A stretch of DNA of 64,000 nucleotides from Bacteroidaceae bacterium (lineage in GTDB: Bacteria; Bacteroidota; Bacteroidia; Bacteroidales; Bacteroidaceae): NCBI GenBank assembly GCA_017542145.1, contig JAFXXQ010000022.1, forward strand, positions 44,868 through 108,867, given 5' to 3'. A program made the position numbers and the translations under genes. Numbering within the stretch: the first letter of the stretch is position 1; each line of letters starts with the position of its first letter. The notes below the pieces were generated by a model. It ran no database searches. It had not been told where the DNA came from and saw nothing but the letters and a program-made list of their open reading frames with translations. This document shows, piece by piece, positions 52,839 through 60,691 of the stretch.

Positions 52839-52870
52839 CAAAAGTACAAGTCTATGGATGAAAAAGCAAA
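52839..52870 (-). promoter_or_regulatory. Promoter for the GH99-like gene
   Basis: On the - strand TTTG (52867-52870), 20 bases, TACTTTTG (52839-52846), 24 bases before the ATG. Confidence 0.75.
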
Positions 52871-52886
52871 TTATTTGAGCAAAAAG

Positions 52887-52918
52887 TTTGGCGGTATGGA
52901 AACAATTGGCTACCTTCG
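52887..52918 (+). promoter_or_regulatory. Promoter for the cobalamin riboswitch operon
   Basis: TTTG (52887-52890), 20 bases, TACCTTCG (52911-52918), just before the riboswitch. One mismatch in the -7 element. Confidence 0.6.
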
Positions 52919-52929
52919 CGGCGGATTTG

Positions 52930-53105
52930 GTAGCAGCACGCCCCGAAAAGGGCGCTATGCGCAAGGGAATCAGGTGAGAAACCTGAGCTGTACCTGCAGC
53001 TGTAATCCACATCAGAAACGGGCATGGCACCCGAAGTCACTACTGAACAGGAAAGTGGGAAGACGCCATGCCGCGGTGGAGAGCCAGAAGACCTGCCACG
53101 TCCGC
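52930..53105 (+). ncRNA. Cobalamin riboswitch
   Basis: The core shows the conserved run GGGAATCAGGTGAGAAACCT (52965-52984), then GAGCTGTACCTGCAGCTGTA (52985-53004), GTGGGAAGACG and the B12 box GCCAGAAGACCTGCC (53083-53097), in the order and spacing of the adenosylcobalamin riboswitch class. It lies between a promoter and the TonB receptor start at 53147. The likely effect is repression of the downstream uptake genes when B12 is plentiful. The AGAGAAATGATAAC stretch after the B12 box leads to the start region. Confidence 0.93.
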
Positions 53106-53146
53106 AGAGAAATGATAACATGCCTCCAGGAACAGGGGCCGTTAAC

Positions 53147-55381
53147 ATGAGGAACGTAAATAGATACCTGACAACGATGGTTGTGGCGTTGGCGATGGCC
53201 CACACCCACGCCCATGCCCAGCAGCCCGACAGCCTCCGCACGGAAGCGCTGCCTGAGGTGGTGGTGACGGGTACGGGTACGGAACATCTGCTGCGCAACG
53301 CCCCCGTGCAGACGGAAATCATCTCGCGCAAAATGCTCGACAGCTTTGGCGGCCGCTCCATCGAGGAAATCCTCGGAGCGCTGACAGCCTCGTTTGCCTT
53401 CAGCGAGGGCGACATGGGTAGCCAAATGCAGCTGGGCGGACTTGGCAACAACTATATCCTTATTCTTATAGATGGCAAGCGCATCCACGGCGACGTGGGC
53501 GGCGAGAACGACCTCGGCCTCATCGACCCGCAGAACATCGAGCGCATAGAGATTGTGAAGGGTGCCCAGTCGGCCCTCTACGGTAGCGACGCTATGGCTG
53601 GCGTGGTGAACATCATTACGAAAAGAAGACCCTCCCCCAACCCCTCCCGTAAAGGAGGGGAGCCCATAGGCTGGACGGCGGAGAATAGTTCGCGGTATGG
53701 GTCGTACAACGACGTGCGGCAGCACAACGGGCTGGCCCTGGCCATCGGTCCCGTGACGAGCTACACCAATTTCCAGCTGCAGCATACCGACGGCTGGCAG
53801 AATACCGCCGAGGAGTACACCGAGGCCCGCGTTGTAGATGACAGCCGCAACAAGACCGTCAACGCCTACACGCTCTGGCAGGTAGCCCAGCGGTTCACTT
53901 ACGCTCCCAGCAAGGACGTGGAACTCTATGCCGACGGCACGTACTACACCAAGTCCATCAACCGCCCACGGAACGGACGCCACCCCAGCTGCGACGTCTA
54001 TACCTACGACCTGATGTACCGCAACGCCAGCGCTTCGACAGGCGGACGATGGAAACCGAACGAAGCCGACGTGGTGACACTTGATATCGACTGGAATCGC
54101 CACGCTTACTACTACGAATATACCGACACCACGCTGGCCGACGGCTACGACCCCGAGGGACGGTTCACCAACTACTACCCCTATTTCCCTGGCCAAATCA
54201 ATCTGCAGAGCGACCAGCAACGTCTGATGGCCCACTTGAAGGGGGTGTTTCATCTGGGAGAAGGTCAACAAGTCAACGGGTCAACAAGTCAACAAGTTGA
54301 GGCTTCCGTCCTCTCCGTGGGGGCGGAGTACCGCTACGACTACCTGAACGCCCCGATGCGTACGGCTACGGGCACGGCTGACGACTGGACGGCTGCCCTC
54401 TATGCGCAGGACGAGTGGAATCCCTTCACGTGGCTCAACATCACGGCGGGACTGCGTCTGAACCAGAACCGCAGCTTCGGTTTCCGCGCTACGCCCAAGG
54501 TGAGCACGATGGTGTCGCTGGGCAACTGGAGGCTGAGGGCAGGATGGAGCCAGGGATTCAAGACGCCCACCACGAAGGAGCTCCACTACCGCTACCTCCA
54601 CACGATGGGCTCGAGCACCTTCTTCAACCTGGGTAACACGCAGCTGAAGGCGCAGGCCAGCACCTACGTCAGTGCAGGCATCGAGTATCGCGGCGACAGG
54701 CTGACGGCCTCCGTAACAGGCTATCGAAACCGGCTCGACCACATGATAGCCCTCGTGAACGTACCCGTGAGCGAGATCCCCCACGACATCACCTCGGCCT
54801 ATACCGGCGACGGTAGCACGGCCGTTGTAGCCCGCAAATACATGAACATGGAGGATGCCCGTACCATAGGCGTCGACGTCAACCTCAGCTACACCTTCGC
54901 CGAAGGGCTGACGGCAGGCGGCAACTACAGCTGGCTCGACACCCGCGCCCACCAGTACAACACCCACCACGACCGGCTGGAGGAAGTCGTCATCGACGGT
55001 ACCGCCCACCACAAATGGAATGCCTACGTCATCTGGAGCCACCGCTTCCACGAGCGCTACAAGCTGGGCGCTAACCTCAGCACCCGCGGCAGCAGCCGGC
55101 GCTACTACCAGAACAACGGCGACGGCGCCCCCTTCCAGCTGTGGAGGCTCAACACCACCCACGACCTCGGCACAGCCGACAGTCATCCCTTCACCTACCG
55201 TCTGGAGGCAGGTGTTGACAACATACTGAACTACGTCGACCGCACGATGCACCCCTACCACCTCGGCACCAACAGCCCTGGACGTACCATTTATGCAGCC
55301 GTCGTCGTCCGCTTCAAACAAGGAAAAAGTGTTAAACCTAATAAAATGTCTAACTTAAAATCGTACGAAAATGAAGAGTAA
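53147..55381 (+). CDS. TonB-dependent outer-membrane receptor, BtuB type
   Basis: 744 residues: signal peptide (VVALAMAHTHAHAQ), TonB-box-like EVVVTGTG, plug (about 35-160, ALYGSDAMAGVVNIITKR) and a 22-strand barrel ending GRTIYAAVVVRF. Directly behind a cobalamin riboswitch, so uptake of cobalamin or related corrinoids is likely. Two in-frame insertions appear: an R4 palindrome just after the plug (RPSPNPSRKGGEP) and an R2 array in a barrel loop (GQQVNGSTSQQVE). The barrel-closing F is followed by about 20 unexpected residues (KQGKSVKPNKMSNLKSYENE) and the gene overlaps the next by 11 bp. ATG at 53147 is preferred; earlier starts lie in the riboswitch. Confidence 0.93.
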   Translation: MRNVNRYLTTMVVALAMAHTHAHAQQPDSLRTEALPEVVVTGTGTEHLLRNAPVQTEIISRKMLDSFGGRSIEEILGALTASFAFSEGDMGSQMQLGGLGNNYILILIDGKRIHGDVGGENDLGLIDPQNIERIEIVKGAQSALYGSDAMAGVVNIITKRRPSPNPSRKGGEPIGWTAENSSRYGSYNDVRQHNGLALAIGPVTSYTNFQLQHTDGWQNTAEEYTEARVVDDSRNKTVNAYTLWQVAQRFTYAPSKDVELYADGTYYTKSINRPRNGRHPSCDVYTYDLMYRNASASTGGRWKPNEADVVTLDIDWNRHAYYYEYTDTTLADGYDPEGRFTNYYPYFPGQINLQSDQQRLMAHLKGVFHLGEGQQVNGSTSQQVEASVLSVGAEYRYDYLNAPMRTATGTADDWTAALYAQDEWNPFTWLNITAGLRLNQNRSFGFRATPKVSTMVSLGNWRLRAGWSQGFKTPTTKELHYRYLHTMGSSTFFNLGNTQLKAQASTYVSAGIEYRGDRLTASVTGYRNRLDHMIALVNVPVSEIPHDITSAYTGDGSTAVVARKYMNMEDARTIGVDVNLSYTFAEGLTAGGNYSWLDTRAHQYNTHHDRLEEVVIDGTAHHKWNAYVIWSHRFHERYKLGANLSTRGSSRRYYQNNGDGAPFQLWRLNTTHDLGTADSHPFTYRLEAGVDNILNYVDRTMHPYHLGTNSPGRTIYAAVVVRFKQGKSVKPNKMSNLKSYENEE
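53629..53664. repeat. R4 palindrome in the TonB receptor gene
   Basis: ACCCTCCCCCAA followed by the hairpin CCCCTCCCGTAAAGGAGGGG (53641-53660, stem 7-8 bp). In frame it encodes PSPNPSRKGGE between plug and first barrel strand. Confidence 0.8.
54264..54295 (+). repeat. R2 octamer array in the TonB receptor gene
   Basis: Four exact 8-bp units: GTCAACAA, GTCAACGG, GTCAACAA, GTCAACAA. It encodes QQVNGSTSQQV in a predicted loop of the barrel. Confidence 0.85.
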
Positions 55382-56450
55382 ACGTTTCGTCGTTGCCATG
55401 TTGGCTGTAGCAGCCATCATGACCAGCCTGTCATCCTGCCAGAAGGATGAGGATTTAAACAACAATTATGCCAAGTACCAATCGGCCGTCGATGCCCAGG
55501 TGAAGGCCAACAAGAAGCACAGCAAGGTCATCCTGCTTGTGGCTTTCGGCAGCACGTGGGACAACGCCTTCAAGGCTTTCGATGCCACCAAGGCTGCCTA
55601 CGAGAAGGCTTTTCCTGAGAGCGATGTCTATGTCAGCTACAGCTCGGCCATCTGCATCAACCGCGCAGCCGCCGGCGAGAATACCGACGAGAACGGCAAA
55701 ATCGTGAAGCGCAACTACTACGCCCCGAACTTCTGGCTGCACGCCTTCGCAACAGCCAAGTACACCGACATTACCGTGCAGTCGCTTCAGGTGATTCCCG
55801 GCGAGGAGTACAGCCGCGTCATCAACCACATCAAGGACTTCGCCAACAACCATCTGGGCGACCTCGACGACAAGTATCTTGCCAGTCTTGAGGGTCACCT
55901 CTGGCTGGGCACTCCCCTGCTCAACAACACCGACGACGTGAACCACGTGGCCGAAATCCTTGCCAAGACGTACGGCAACCAAGCCAACAAGGGCGTCGTC
56001 GCCTTCATGGGCCACGGCAACCCCGACAGCTACGACACCTACAAGGCTAACGTCCGCTACACCCAGCTGGAGGAGGCCCTGCAGAAGTTCAACAAGAACT
56101 TCTTCGTCGGCACCGTCGACATGCCCGACAACTACAAGCAGGACGTCCTTGCCCGTATGCAGGAAGCCGGCATCAAGAACGGAACCATGAACCTCTACCC
56201 CCTGATGAGTATCTGTGGCGACCACGGCCACAACGACATGGCGGGTGAAGGCGATGAGTACTGGGACGCCACGGACGAAGAGAGCGAGGACAACAGCTGG
56301 TTTGAGTTCTTCAGCCACAAGGGCTACAACCCCACGTCCAACCTCTTCGGTCTGCTTGAGGTCAAGGACATCCTTCAGGTATGGCTGGACCACACGAAGA
56401 ATCCCGTCGAGCTGGAGGACTACTACCACTCGATGTATCCCGAAGAATAA
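55371..56450 (+). CDS. CbiK-like chelatase, predicted lipoprotein
   Basis: 359 residues. A lipoprotein signal (MTSLSSCQ) precedes a CbiK-family domain (sirohydrochlorin cobaltochelatase class): HSKVILLVAFGSTWDNAF (about 47), VAFMGHGNPDSYDTY with a metal-related His (about 220), and LMSICGDHGHNDMAGEGDEYW (about 284) are its landmarks. CbiK inserts cobalt into a tetrapyrrole in the cytoplasm; a version anchored in the envelope must do something else or use an imported substrate, for example modify or bind a corrinoid or haem-like ligand. Porphyromonas IhtB is a related surface lipoprotein for haem, a precedent. It starts inside the receptor gene, so it is in the riboswitch operon. Confidence 0.88.
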   Translation: MKSKRFVVAMLAVAAIMTSLSSCQKDEDLNNNYAKYQSAVDAQVKANKKHSKVILLVAFGSTWDNAFKAFDATKAAYEKAFPESDVYVSYSSAICINRAAAGENTDENGKIVKRNYYAPNFWLHAFATAKYTDITVQSLQVIPGEEYSRVINHIKDFANNHLGDLDDKYLASLEGHLWLGTPLLNNTDDVNHVAEILAKTYGNQANKGVVAFMGHGNPDSYDTYKANVRYTQLEEALQKFNKNFFVGTVDMPDNYKQDVLARMQEAGIKNGTMNLYPLMSICGDHGHNDMAGEGDEYWDATDEESEDNSWFEFFSHKGYNPTSNLFGLLEVKDILQVWLDHTKNPVELEDYYHSMYPEE

Positions 56451-56466
56451 TTTCCTTTCATAAAAA

Positions 56467-57648
56467 ATGAGGCGCAGACGCTTTGCCATAGTCCGATCTG
56501 CGGCACTTTGTGCGACGATCCTGCTGGTTTCCCTGTCATGTGCGCGGCAGGGAGCCGGCAGGATCTCCCCCTCGGCCGACGCGTTGTTTGCCGCCCACGA
56601 CTCGGTGCTGGCCCATGCCGACGACTTCAGCGACACCATCGCCATACGCTATGCCCGCGGGCTAAAGGTCGACTACCGCGACGACGGCATCCACGTCGTC
56701 ATCAGCAACCCCGACCCGTCCGCGCCCTACGCTGATTCCGAAGAGATGGTCATCACCCGTCCCTTCAGACGCTTCATCTGCACCACCGCCCTCCAGCTGG
56801 GCAACTTCGAGGTGCTTGGGCTGGAGGACCGCATCGTAGGCATGAATTCGCTGAAGAACCTCTTCTCGCCCACCATGCAAGAGCAGATGCGCGACGGACG
56901 TACAGTCCGCATCGGCAAGGAGGGAAACTTCGACGTCGAGACCATCCTCGCCACACAGCCCGACTATGTCTTCGTCAGCGCCTCCAAGCACGGCGGCTTC
57001 GAAGCCATCCGCGCCTGCGGCATACCCTTCATCACCCATCACGGCTACAAGGAAACCGACCCGCTGGGTCAGGCCGAGTGGATAAAGCTCATAGGATTGC
57101 TGACAGGCGAGCCGCGTCGCGCCAACGCCGTCTTTGACGATATCGAGCACAAGTACCTGACGCTTAAGGAGGAGGTCAACAGGTCAACAAGCCAACAAGT
57201 CAACAAGTCAACGAGGAAACAGCTTCCTACGGTGGCCTCGGGGCGTCAGGTGCGCGACGGATGGTATGCCGTCGGCGGACAAAGCTACATGGCACAACTC
57301 TTCCGCGATGCCGGAGCCGACTACGTCATGGCTGACAACGACGACTCGGGAGGCCGCACACTCGACTTCGAGGCCGCATACGCCAGGTCCGTTCATGCCG
57401 ACTTCTGGCAGATCGACGGCTCCTTCAACGGAGCGTTCACCCTCGCCGTACTGGCAGCCGAAGACCCCCGCTACACAACCCTCGATGCCTACAAAAGTCA
57501 TCGGGTACTCTTCTGCAACCTCGCCCAGACACCCTACCGCGAGCTGGCCGGCGTGCAGCCCCATCTCCTCCTGGCCGACTTCGTTAAGGCCTTCCACCCC
57601 GAGCTACTGCCCCATTACATCCCCCACTACTACAAATTGATTGACTAA
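56467..57648 (+). CDS. BtuF/FecB-like substrate-binding lipoprotein
   Basis: 393 residues; signal with lipobox-like LLVSLSC. Two lobes of a class III periplasmic binding protein: the first with VITRPFRRFICTTALQLGNFEVLGLEDRIVGM and ILATQPDYVFVSA, the second with WYAVGGQSYMAQLFRDAGADYV and FWQIDGSFNG. In the lobe-linking region an R2 array (57175-57214) encodes EVNRSTSQQVNKST. Follows cbiK by 16 bp, so it is likely part of the riboswitch operon and would hand cobalamin to a BtuCD-type importer. No permease or ATPase gene lies nearby. Confidence 0.87.
   Translation: MRRRRFAIVRSAALCATILLVSLSCARQGAGRISPSADALFAAHDSVLAHADDFSDTIAIRYARGLKVDYRDDGIHVVISNPDPSAPYADSEEMVITRPFRRFICTTALQLGNFEVLGLEDRIVGMNSLKNLFSPTMQEQMRDGRTVRIGKEGNFDVETILATQPDYVFVSASKHGGFEAIRACGIPFITHHGYKETDPLGQAEWIKLIGLLTGEPRRANAVFDDIEHKYLTLKEEVNRSTSQQVNKSTRKQLPTVASGRQVRDGWYAVGGQSYMAQLFRDAGADYVMADNDDSGGRTLDFEAAYARSVHADFWQIDGSFNGAFTLAVLAAEDPRYTTLDAYKSHRVLFCNLAQTPYRELAGVQPHLLLADFVKAFHPELLPHYIPHYYKLID
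57175..57214 (+). repeat. R2 octamer array in the btuF-like gene
   Basis: Five 8-bp units (GTCAACAG, GTCAACAA, GCCAACAA, GTCAACAA, GTCAACGA) read as VNRSTSQQVNKST in frame. Confidence 0.85.
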
Positions 57649-57721
57649 ATCCTTTGTCCGTCGGGATGAATTAACGACCTTTAATCCCCTTTGGGGCTTA
57701 TAGGTAGGCTGCGGCTCAGAA

Positions 57722-57790
57722 CGGACGGAGCAGCGAGAGCAGAGCGATGCTTGGATCAGCTCTGCCGAGTCGCGACAGACGAAAACGCAG
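57722..57790 (+). repeat. R3 dispersed element, copy C (intergenic)
   Basis: Left end CGGACGGAGCAGCGAGAGCA, right end CCGAGTCGCGACAGACGAA, as in copies A and B. It is placed in the promoter cassette of the adenosyltransferase gene, directly after GGCTGCGGCTCAGAA, a stretch that in the uxaB copy continues without interruption. Confidence 0.8.
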
Positions 57791-57807
57791 TTAAAAACTC
57801 AAATAAA

Positions 57808-57839
57808 TTTGGCTTTTCGTTCGCCTTGCACTACCTTTG
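57808..57839 (+). promoter_or_regulatory. Promoter for the adenosyltransferase gene (promoter cassette copy)
   Basis: TTTG (57808-57811), 20 bases ending CGCCTTGCAC, TACCTTTG (57832-57839), 19 bases before the ATG. Nearly the same sequence as the uxaB promoter, from CTCAAATAAATTTGG on. Confidence 0.85.
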
Positions 57840-57858
57840 TCGCAACAATTGTAATTCT

Positions 57859-58431
57859 ATGAAAATCTACACCAAAACCGGCGACTGCGGCGAGACCTCC
57901 CTCGTGGGAGGCCAGCGAGTCAGCAAATGCTGTGAGCGGCTTGAGAGCTACGGCACAGTCGATGAACTGAATGCCCACATCGGCTTGCTTATTACCTATT
58001 GCCCGGATGCGGCCGAGCGGGCATTCCTCACCCGCGTGCAGTCAGCCCTTTTCGTGGTAGGCGGCTACCTGGCTACGGATACCACACAACGCCCCGTCCG
58101 CACGGGCAACATCGTCACGACGGACATGGTCGGGGCTGTGGAACAGGAGATCGACCGTCTGCAGGAGGCCCTCCCCCCTCTCCGGCTGTTCATCCTCCCA
58201 GGCGGGTGCGCCGCTGCCAGTCAGGCCCACGTCTGCCGGACCGTCTGCCGACGTGCCGAGCGCGAGATACTGCGCCTTGCCGCCACAGGAGCCGAGGTGG
58301 ACGACCTCGTGCTGGCTTATGTAAACCGTTTGAGCGACTACTTCTTCGTCCTCGCACGCAAGCTTAATGCCGATGCCGAAGTTCCTGATATCGTGTGGAG
58401 AAGAAACGATGACACATTTTCATCGCAATGA
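57859..58431 (+). CDS. Cob(I)alamin adenosyltransferase, PduO type
   Basis: 190 residues: transfers the adenosyl group of ATP to cob(I)alamin (or cobyrinate diamide) to make the coenzyme form. Family landmarks are MKIYTKTGDCGETSLVGGQRVSK (ATP site), RLESYGTVDELNAHIG, FILPGGCAAASQAHVCRTVCRRAER and NRLSDYFFVLAR. It makes the cofactor for the nrdJ reductase. The gene ends inside the R1 array: its last residues (TFSSQ) and stop TGA come from TTTTCATCGCAATGA, so the normal C-terminus may have been replaced. No B12 riboswitch precedes it. Confidence 0.94.
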   Translation: MKIYTKTGDCGETSLVGGQRVSKCCERLESYGTVDELNAHIGLLITYCPDAAERAFLTRVQSALFVVGGYLATDTTQRPVRTGNIVTTDMVGAVEQEIDRLQEALPPLRLFILPGGCAAASQAHVCRTVCRRAEREILRLAATGAEVDDLVLAYVNRLSDYFFVLARKLNADAEVPDIVWRRNDDTFSSQ

Positions 58432-58500
58432 AAAGACTTTTTCATCGCAATGGTTTAATGTTTTCATCGCGATGAAAGATTTTAATCATCGCGATGAAAA
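58417..58500. repeat. R1 array: four palindromic sites
   Basis: Units near 58417, 58439, 58461 and 58484: TTTTCATCGCAATGAAAA, TTTTCATCGCAATGGT, TTTTCATCGCGATGAAAG, AATCATCGCGATGAAAA. Spacing is about 22 bp and even the linkers resemble those of the array at 1583. The first unit provides the stop codon of the adenosyltransferase gene. Confidence 0.85.
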
Positions 58501-58537
58501 AAACTTATTCGCTTGGAATAAAAATCAGCATAAAGAA

Positions 58538-60628
58538 ATGAACTTTACAAAACCAATAAAAGCCACGCTTCCCGCCCTTCTGCTCATGCTATCCGCAAGC
58601 GGCATGGCGCAATCCGCAGATTCGCTGCGGCAGATGGCGCTCAACCCCGTTGTCATCACGGGTACGGGCACCTATCACAAAGCCAACAACAGCCCCGTTG
58701 CCGTCAAAGTCATTACCGCCAAGGAGATGCGCGACGCAGGCGTCACCACCCTGCAGGACGCCCTTGCCCGTCTGACCACCACCATCACTACCCACACCAG
58801 CGGCATGGGCACCTTCGTCAACTTCGGCGGAGTGAGCGACGACTACATCGTCATCCTTGAGAACGGACGCCGCGTGAGTGGCGACGACCGTTGGGCACGG
58901 CTCAGCCTCACGAACATCCGCCGCATCGAAGTCTTCAACGGCGCCGCCAGCGCCCTCTACGGCAGCGATGCCATAGCAGGTGTCATCAACATCATTACCG
59001 ACGACAGCCGCGACCCCGTAGCGGCCACCATAAGCACGAAGGTCATGAACCACGGACGCCTCGACCACGACATCCATGCCGACGTCACCGAGGGCCGCTT
59101 CTCGAGCCACACCACCTATGCCCGGCGCCAGGCCGACAACTGGCAGGTCAACCCCTATCAGGCCTTCAGCGAGGGCGCGGGGGAGGTGCTGAAGCTCACG
59201 GGACGTCCCATGTCGGCAGCCTTCGGCAGCGATGCCCTCAGCGAACGGCTGGAGTGGCGGTTCAGCGACACATGGTCGGCCTACTTGCGCGGCGATGCCT
59301 ACGACTACAAGACCCGTCGCCCGCAAGGAGCCACCTACTTCACCCAGAAATCATCCAAAGACCCCGCCACAGGCGAGAAAGTCTATACCTATACCCCTCG
59401 CTCCGCCTACACCTACGACCTTCACCACCAGACCTTCACCTATGGCGGAGGTGTGCGCTGGGCCCCCGATAGCCGCACGCACGTCTATCTGGACCTCCAT
59501 ACCGACCTCTTCCGCTCCGACTATGACTACTGGCAGACGGCCGAGGCCGAAGCCTACGCCGAGACGCGCAAGCGCACCCGCTACACGGACGGCACGCTTC
59601 GCGGCATCTTCCGTCTCACGGATGCCCATAAGCTCTCCGCCGGCACCCAATACGTAGGCGAAAGCCTCGTCAGCGAGAGCGACAACATCCTGGGCGAACA
59701 GACCCACACCTACAATCTCTTTGCGCAGGACGAAGTGCGCATCTTCCGCGGCCTGGAGGCCGTCGTGGGTGTGCGCTATACGTACAACACCCATTTCGGC
59801 TCGGCGTTCACCCCCAACGTGGCCCTCTTCGGCTCGGCGGGAGGGTTCCGTCTGCGTGCCAGCTATGCCGGCGGCTACCGCACCCCCACACTCTCGCAAC
59901 TCTATGCTACCGACCAGGCGAAGACCACCAGCCGCTACACCCTTCCCAGCACGTCGCTGAAGCCCGAGCGCAGCAGCTTCTGGAACGTCAACGCCGAATA
60001 CAGCAACCAGACGATTGCCGTCAGCCTCAGCGGATTCATCAACGGCATCCGCGACATGATTAACTATCGCACCTTGACGGCCGCCGAGATTCAGGCTGAT
60101 GCCAGCCTGCGCCAGCTGGTAGACGAGGGATGGACCACCCTTCGCCGACGCGACAACATCGACCGCGCCAAGCTGCGCGGCATGAGTGCTAACCTGAAGT
60201 GGATGCTTCCTGCCGGCATCACGCTGGGCGGAGGCTATACGTTTACCGACTCGAAGGCCGAGACCATCACGCTCGATGCTGCCACGCAAACCTACGTTAC
60301 TACCGTCACTCCCGTCGACAAGTCCGTCCGCCACGTAGGCAACGTCATGGCCTCGTGGGACAAGACGTGGGGCGACTATCACCTCTGCGTCAGCCTCGAT
60401 GGACATATCCAGAGCCAGCGCTACAGCAGCACCTACGGCTACGCCCCCGCCTATAGCCAATGGGACTTCCACACGCGCCACATCATCACCCTTGCCCATT
60501 GTACGCTTGAGCCGGGGCTGGGCGTGGAGAATATCCTGAACAGCCGCGACACCTCTTATTGGAACTCTAATTTCTCAACCATTAACCCCGGCCGTTCCAT
60601 CTACGCCAGCCTTGCGCTAAGGTATTGA
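58538..60628 (+). CDS. TonB-dependent outer-membrane receptor
   Basis: 696 residues from MNFTKPIKATLPALLLM; a longer open frame would begin in the adenosyltransferase gene and pass through the R1 array. Signal peptide ends near GMAQ. TonB-box-like PVVITGTG, plug (ALYGSDAIAGVINIITDD) and a barrel that ends RSIYASLALRY. It is similar to the receptor at 53147 in the N-terminal layout but clearly diverged. By position between cobalamin genes it probably takes up a corrinoid or a precursor such as cobalt chelates. No riboswitch in front of it. Confidence 0.9.
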   Translation: MNFTKPIKATLPALLLMLSASGMAQSADSLRQMALNPVVITGTGTYHKANNSPVAVKVITAKEMRDAGVTTLQDALARLTTTITTHTSGMGTFVNFGGVSDDYIVILENGRRVSGDDRWARLSLTNIRRIEVFNGAASALYGSDAIAGVINIITDDSRDPVAATISTKVMNHGRLDHDIHADVTEGRFSSHTTYARRQADNWQVNPYQAFSEGAGEVLKLTGRPMSAAFGSDALSERLEWRFSDTWSAYLRGDAYDYKTRRPQGATYFTQKSSKDPATGEKVYTYTPRSAYTYDLHHQTFTYGGGVRWAPDSRTHVYLDLHTDLFRSDYDYWQTAEAEAYAETRKRTRYTDGTLRGIFRLTDAHKLSAGTQYVGESLVSESDNILGEQTHTYNLFAQDEVRIFRGLEAVVGVRYTYNTHFGSAFTPNVALFGSAGGFRLRASYAGGYRTPTLSQLYATDQAKTTSRYTLPSTSLKPERSSFWNVNAEYSNQTIAVSLSGFINGIRDMINYRTLTAAEIQADASLRQLVDEGWTTLRRRDNIDRAKLRGMSANLKWMLPAGITLGGGYTFTDSKAETITLDAATQTYVTTVTPVDKSVRHVGNVMASWDKTWGDYHLCVSLDGHIQSQRYSSTYGYAPAYSQWDFHTRHIITLAHCTLEPGLGVENILNSRDTSYWNSNFSTINPGRSIYASLALRY

Positions 60629-60633
60629 GGGAG

Positions 60634-60689
60634 GTCAACAAGTCAACAGGTCAACAGGTCAACGAGTCAACGAGTCAATAAGTCAACAG
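60634..60689 (+). repeat. R2 octamer array abutting the cobJ-cbiC start
   Basis: Seven 8-bp units (one GTCAATAA, the rest GTCAACRR) fill almost the whole 63-bp gap between the receptor stop and the next ATG, ending two bases before it. It is the longest array here. Confidence 0.9.
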
Positions 60690-60691
60690 GT

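Noticed and set aside
58432..58537. Second cobalamin riboswitch before the second TonB receptor
   Set aside because: No GCCAGRAGACCTGCC-type box; the gap consists of the R1 array.
58367..58537. 57-residue N-terminal extension of the second TonB receptor
   Set aside because: It overlaps the adenosyltransferase gene and translates the R1 array; a good signal peptide starts at 58538.
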